Part shown: positions 62,550 to 64,000 of the stretch, piece by piece
Layout: every line of letters begins with the position of its first letter
Position numbering within the stretch: position 1 is the stretch's first letter
From: Pseudomonas farsensis
GTDB lineage: Bacteria; Pseudomonadota; Gammaproteobacteria; Pseudomonadales; Pseudomonadaceae
Direction of reading: 5' to 3'
Length of the DNA: 64,000 nucleotides
Assembly (NCBI RefSeq): GCF_014268805.2
Contig: NZ_JABWRF020000001.1
Coordinates: forward strand, 1,870,001 to 1,934,000
Program-made: the position numbers and the translations under genes
Notes under the pieces: generated by a model
Database searches by the model: none
The model's input: only the letters and a program-made list of their open reading frames with translations
What the model was told of the DNA's origin: nothing

Positions 62550-63497
62550 ATGAAGGGCCCACTCAACGGCCAGGTGTACGTCTGGCTGCATGTGTTTTCA
62601 TGCGCAGCTCGGCACCTGTCGTTTACCCGCTGCGCCGAAGAGCTGCACATTACGCCAGGCGCGGTCAGCCAGCAGATGCGCCAGCTTGAGGAGCGCCTGG
62701 GGTTTCGCCTGTTCCTGCGTCGGGCCCGGGGTGTCGAGCTTTCGGCAGAAGGCCAGCGCCTGGCGCAAACCGTAGCCGAGGCCTACGGCAGTATCGAAGC
62801 CGAGTTGCTGCGCCTGGATGCCGGCGAAATTCGCGGCACCCTGCGCCTGCGCTCGATCCCGTCGTTTCTGGCCAAGTGGCTGACACCACGGCTGCCGCGT
62901 TTCCAGCAGCGCTACCCCGACATCGAACTGCGCCTGGTGGCCGAAGACAGCAACCAGGCCCTGCACCCTGAAGACTTCGACCTGGCCATCGACCTTAACG
63001 ACGGTAGCTACCCCGGCATGCTGTCCACGCCGTTGCTGGACGAGCAGATCTTTCCGGTGTGCTCACCGGCGCTGCTGCGTGGCCGCCCGCCCCTGCACGG
63101 CCCGGCTGACCTTGCCCACTACCCACTGCTGCACGACATCACCGCCTGGCGCGGCAGTTCCGAGTATGCCGAATGGGAGTTCTATCTGGCGGGAATCGGC
63201 GCTGAAGGGCTGGACGTACGCCGCGGCCACACGTTCAACCGCAACCACCTGAGCATCGAGGCTGCGATTGCCGGCGTGGGCGTGGCCATCGCCCGGCGCA
63301 CACTGCTTAACGATGAGCTGGAGCGCGGCGCGCTGATCGTGCCGTTTGGGGTGCCGATCGCCAACCACAAGCGTTATGTGCTGCTGTATCCACCCGGCGG
63401 GCTGACCCAACCGGGCGCGCGGGCGGTGCATGACTGGCTGGTGGAAGAGGCGCAGGTGTTCAGGGCGCTGCACCCGCTGGGGCTGGTCGAGGTGTGA
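62550..63497 (+). CDS. LysR regulator (GcvA/DsdC-like), probable controller of serine use
   Basis: A 315-residue LysR protein: N-terminal helix-turn-helix 'HLSFTRCAEELHITPGAVSQQMRQLEERLGF' and a substrate-binding domain from about residue 95 ('GTLRLRSIPSFLAKWLTPRLPRF'). The HTH resembles the GcvA/DsdC group that regulates glycine or D-serine metabolism. Divergent from sdaA, 146 bp away, so it likely regulates sdaA and the transporter. Confidence 0.9.
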   Translation: MKGPLNGQVYVWLHVFSCAARHLSFTRCAEELHITPGAVSQQMRQLEERLGFRLFLRRARGVELSAEGQRLAQTVAEAYGSIEAELLRLDAGEIRGTLRLRSIPSFLAKWLTPRLPRFQQRYPDIELRLVAEDSNQALHPEDFDLAIDLNDGSYPGMLSTPLLDEQIFPVCSPALLRGRPPLHGPADLAHYPLLHDITAWRGSSEYAEWEFYLAGIGAEGLDVRRGHTFNRNHLSIEAAIAGVGVAIARRTLLNDELERGALIVPFGVPIANHKRYVLLYPPGGLTQPGARAVHDWLVEEAQVFRALHPLGLVEV

Positions 63498-63499
63498 GG

Positions 63500-64000
63500 C
63501 TAAAGCGCAGGGTCCGCGTTGCGGCCGAAGTACACCGACGGCGACACCCCCAGCGTGCGCCGGAACATCGCACTGAACGCGCTGGGGCTGTCGTAACCCT
63601 GATCCAGCGCCACTTCCAGCACCGACCGCCCCGTCGCGAGGGCATCGAGCCCTGCGAGCAAACGCATTCTGCGCAGCCACTGCACCAGGCTCAGGCCCGT
63701 CTCGCGCTGGAACGCACGGGTCAGCGTGCGCGCATTGAGCCCGCAAAACTGCGCAGCCCGCGTTAGCGTCCAAGGCTCGCCAGAGGCCAGGCGCAAGGCT
63801 TCGCACAGCTCTTGCAATAGCGCGGAGCGCGGGCTGGGGACATGCAGTGCGAGCACCGGCAGCACGCGAATCTCATCAAGGATCAGCGCCATCACCCGTG
63901 CCTCGCGGCCATCGGCGGCGTAGCCGGGGCTGATATCCATGGCACAGATGATCAATTCGCGCAGCAGCGGCGAGATTTCAACTACCTGGCACTGCTGCGG
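63500..64000 (-). CDS. AraC family regulator, C-terminal part (5' end outside window)
   Basis: The frame is open from the right edge to the stop at 63500, so the N-terminus is missing. The double helix-turn-helix is complete ('LTRAAQFCGLNARTLTRAFQRETGLSLVQWLRRMRLLAGLDALATGRSVLEVALDQGYDSPSAFSAMFRRTLG'). The preceding 'VVEISPLLRELIICAM' is typical of AraC proteins with an N-terminal cupin. It converges on the LysR gene with a gap of 2 bp. Targets unknown. Confidence 0.88.
   Translation of the reverse strand, partial: PQQCQVVEISPLLRELIICAMDISPGYAADGREARVMALILDEIRVLPVLALHVPSPRSALLQELCEALRLASGEPWTLTRAAQFCGLNARTLTRAFQRETGLSLVQWLRRMRLLAGLDALATGRSVLEVALDQGYDSPSAFSAMFRRTLGVSPSVYFGRNADPAL

Overview
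The window looks like chromosomal DNA of a fluorescent Pseudomonas, most likely of the P. putida group. This rests on the high GC content of most genes, dispersed 'TGTAGGAGCGGCC' REP elements, and genus-typical families (small Pseudomonas metallothionein, DUF6482 and DUF6555 proteins, KGG stress protein, PE-LIG-POL LigD, a gamma-glutamyl-polyamine gene set). No rRNA, tRNA, CRISPR array, prophage or insertion sequence was recognised.

Layout. 0-5.6 kb: an edge-truncated membrane sensor, a DUF1543 protein, a DUF6482 / iron-sulfur photolyase / DUF2256 cluster, a TetR regulator with two operators facing a glutathione transferase, and an aldo/keto reductase. 5.55-7.04 kb: a gene desert holding a near-perfect dif (XerC/XerD) site at 6321-6348, so the window probably spans the replication terminus; FtsK-loading octamers found by eye point toward it from both sides. 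7-13 kb: a three-gene envelope operon with a DUF3142 lipoprotein, small stress proteins and a zinc alcohol dehydrogenase. 13.4-26.7 kb: a CheB-CheR-PAS-kinase-receiver hybrid, a NUDIX hydrolase, a ClpP-like protease with a small iron-permease-family protein, the DUF72/EEP/ClsB/YbhN operon, metallothionein and LigD, which together look like a stress and repair neighbourhood. 26.7-29.8 kb: a tightly overlapping four-gene operon (acyl-CoA dehydrogenase, PIG-L deacetylase, NodS-like methyltransferase, family 2 glycosyltransferase). It has no known product I can name and is my main candidate for an undescribed pathway.

30-46 kb: an MFS transporter, a secreted low-complexity protein, a KfrA-like coiled-coil DNA-binding protein, a molybdenum hydroxylase operon (large subunit, 2Fe-2S subunit, triheme cytochrome c, XdhC, MocA), a GGDEF-EAL protein overlapping a PhnD-like binding protein, and a LysR/succinate-semialdehyde dehydrogenase pair. 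46.1-53.5 kb: one giant Rhs gene (2475 codons) with an unfamiliar repeated N-terminus, an AT-rich interior and a cationic C-terminal tip, but no adjacent immunity gene. 53.7-58.7 kb: polyamine catabolism (AraC regulator, gamma-glutamyl-polyamine synthetase-like enzyme, binding protein, FAD oxidase). 58.9-64 kb: a DUF3313 lipoprotein, a serine transporter, L-serine dehydratase, a LysR regulator, and an AraC regulator cut by the right edge.

Functions are family-level readings of the translated sequence. No database or alignment was run; start codons were chosen from ribosome-binding sites and overlaps.
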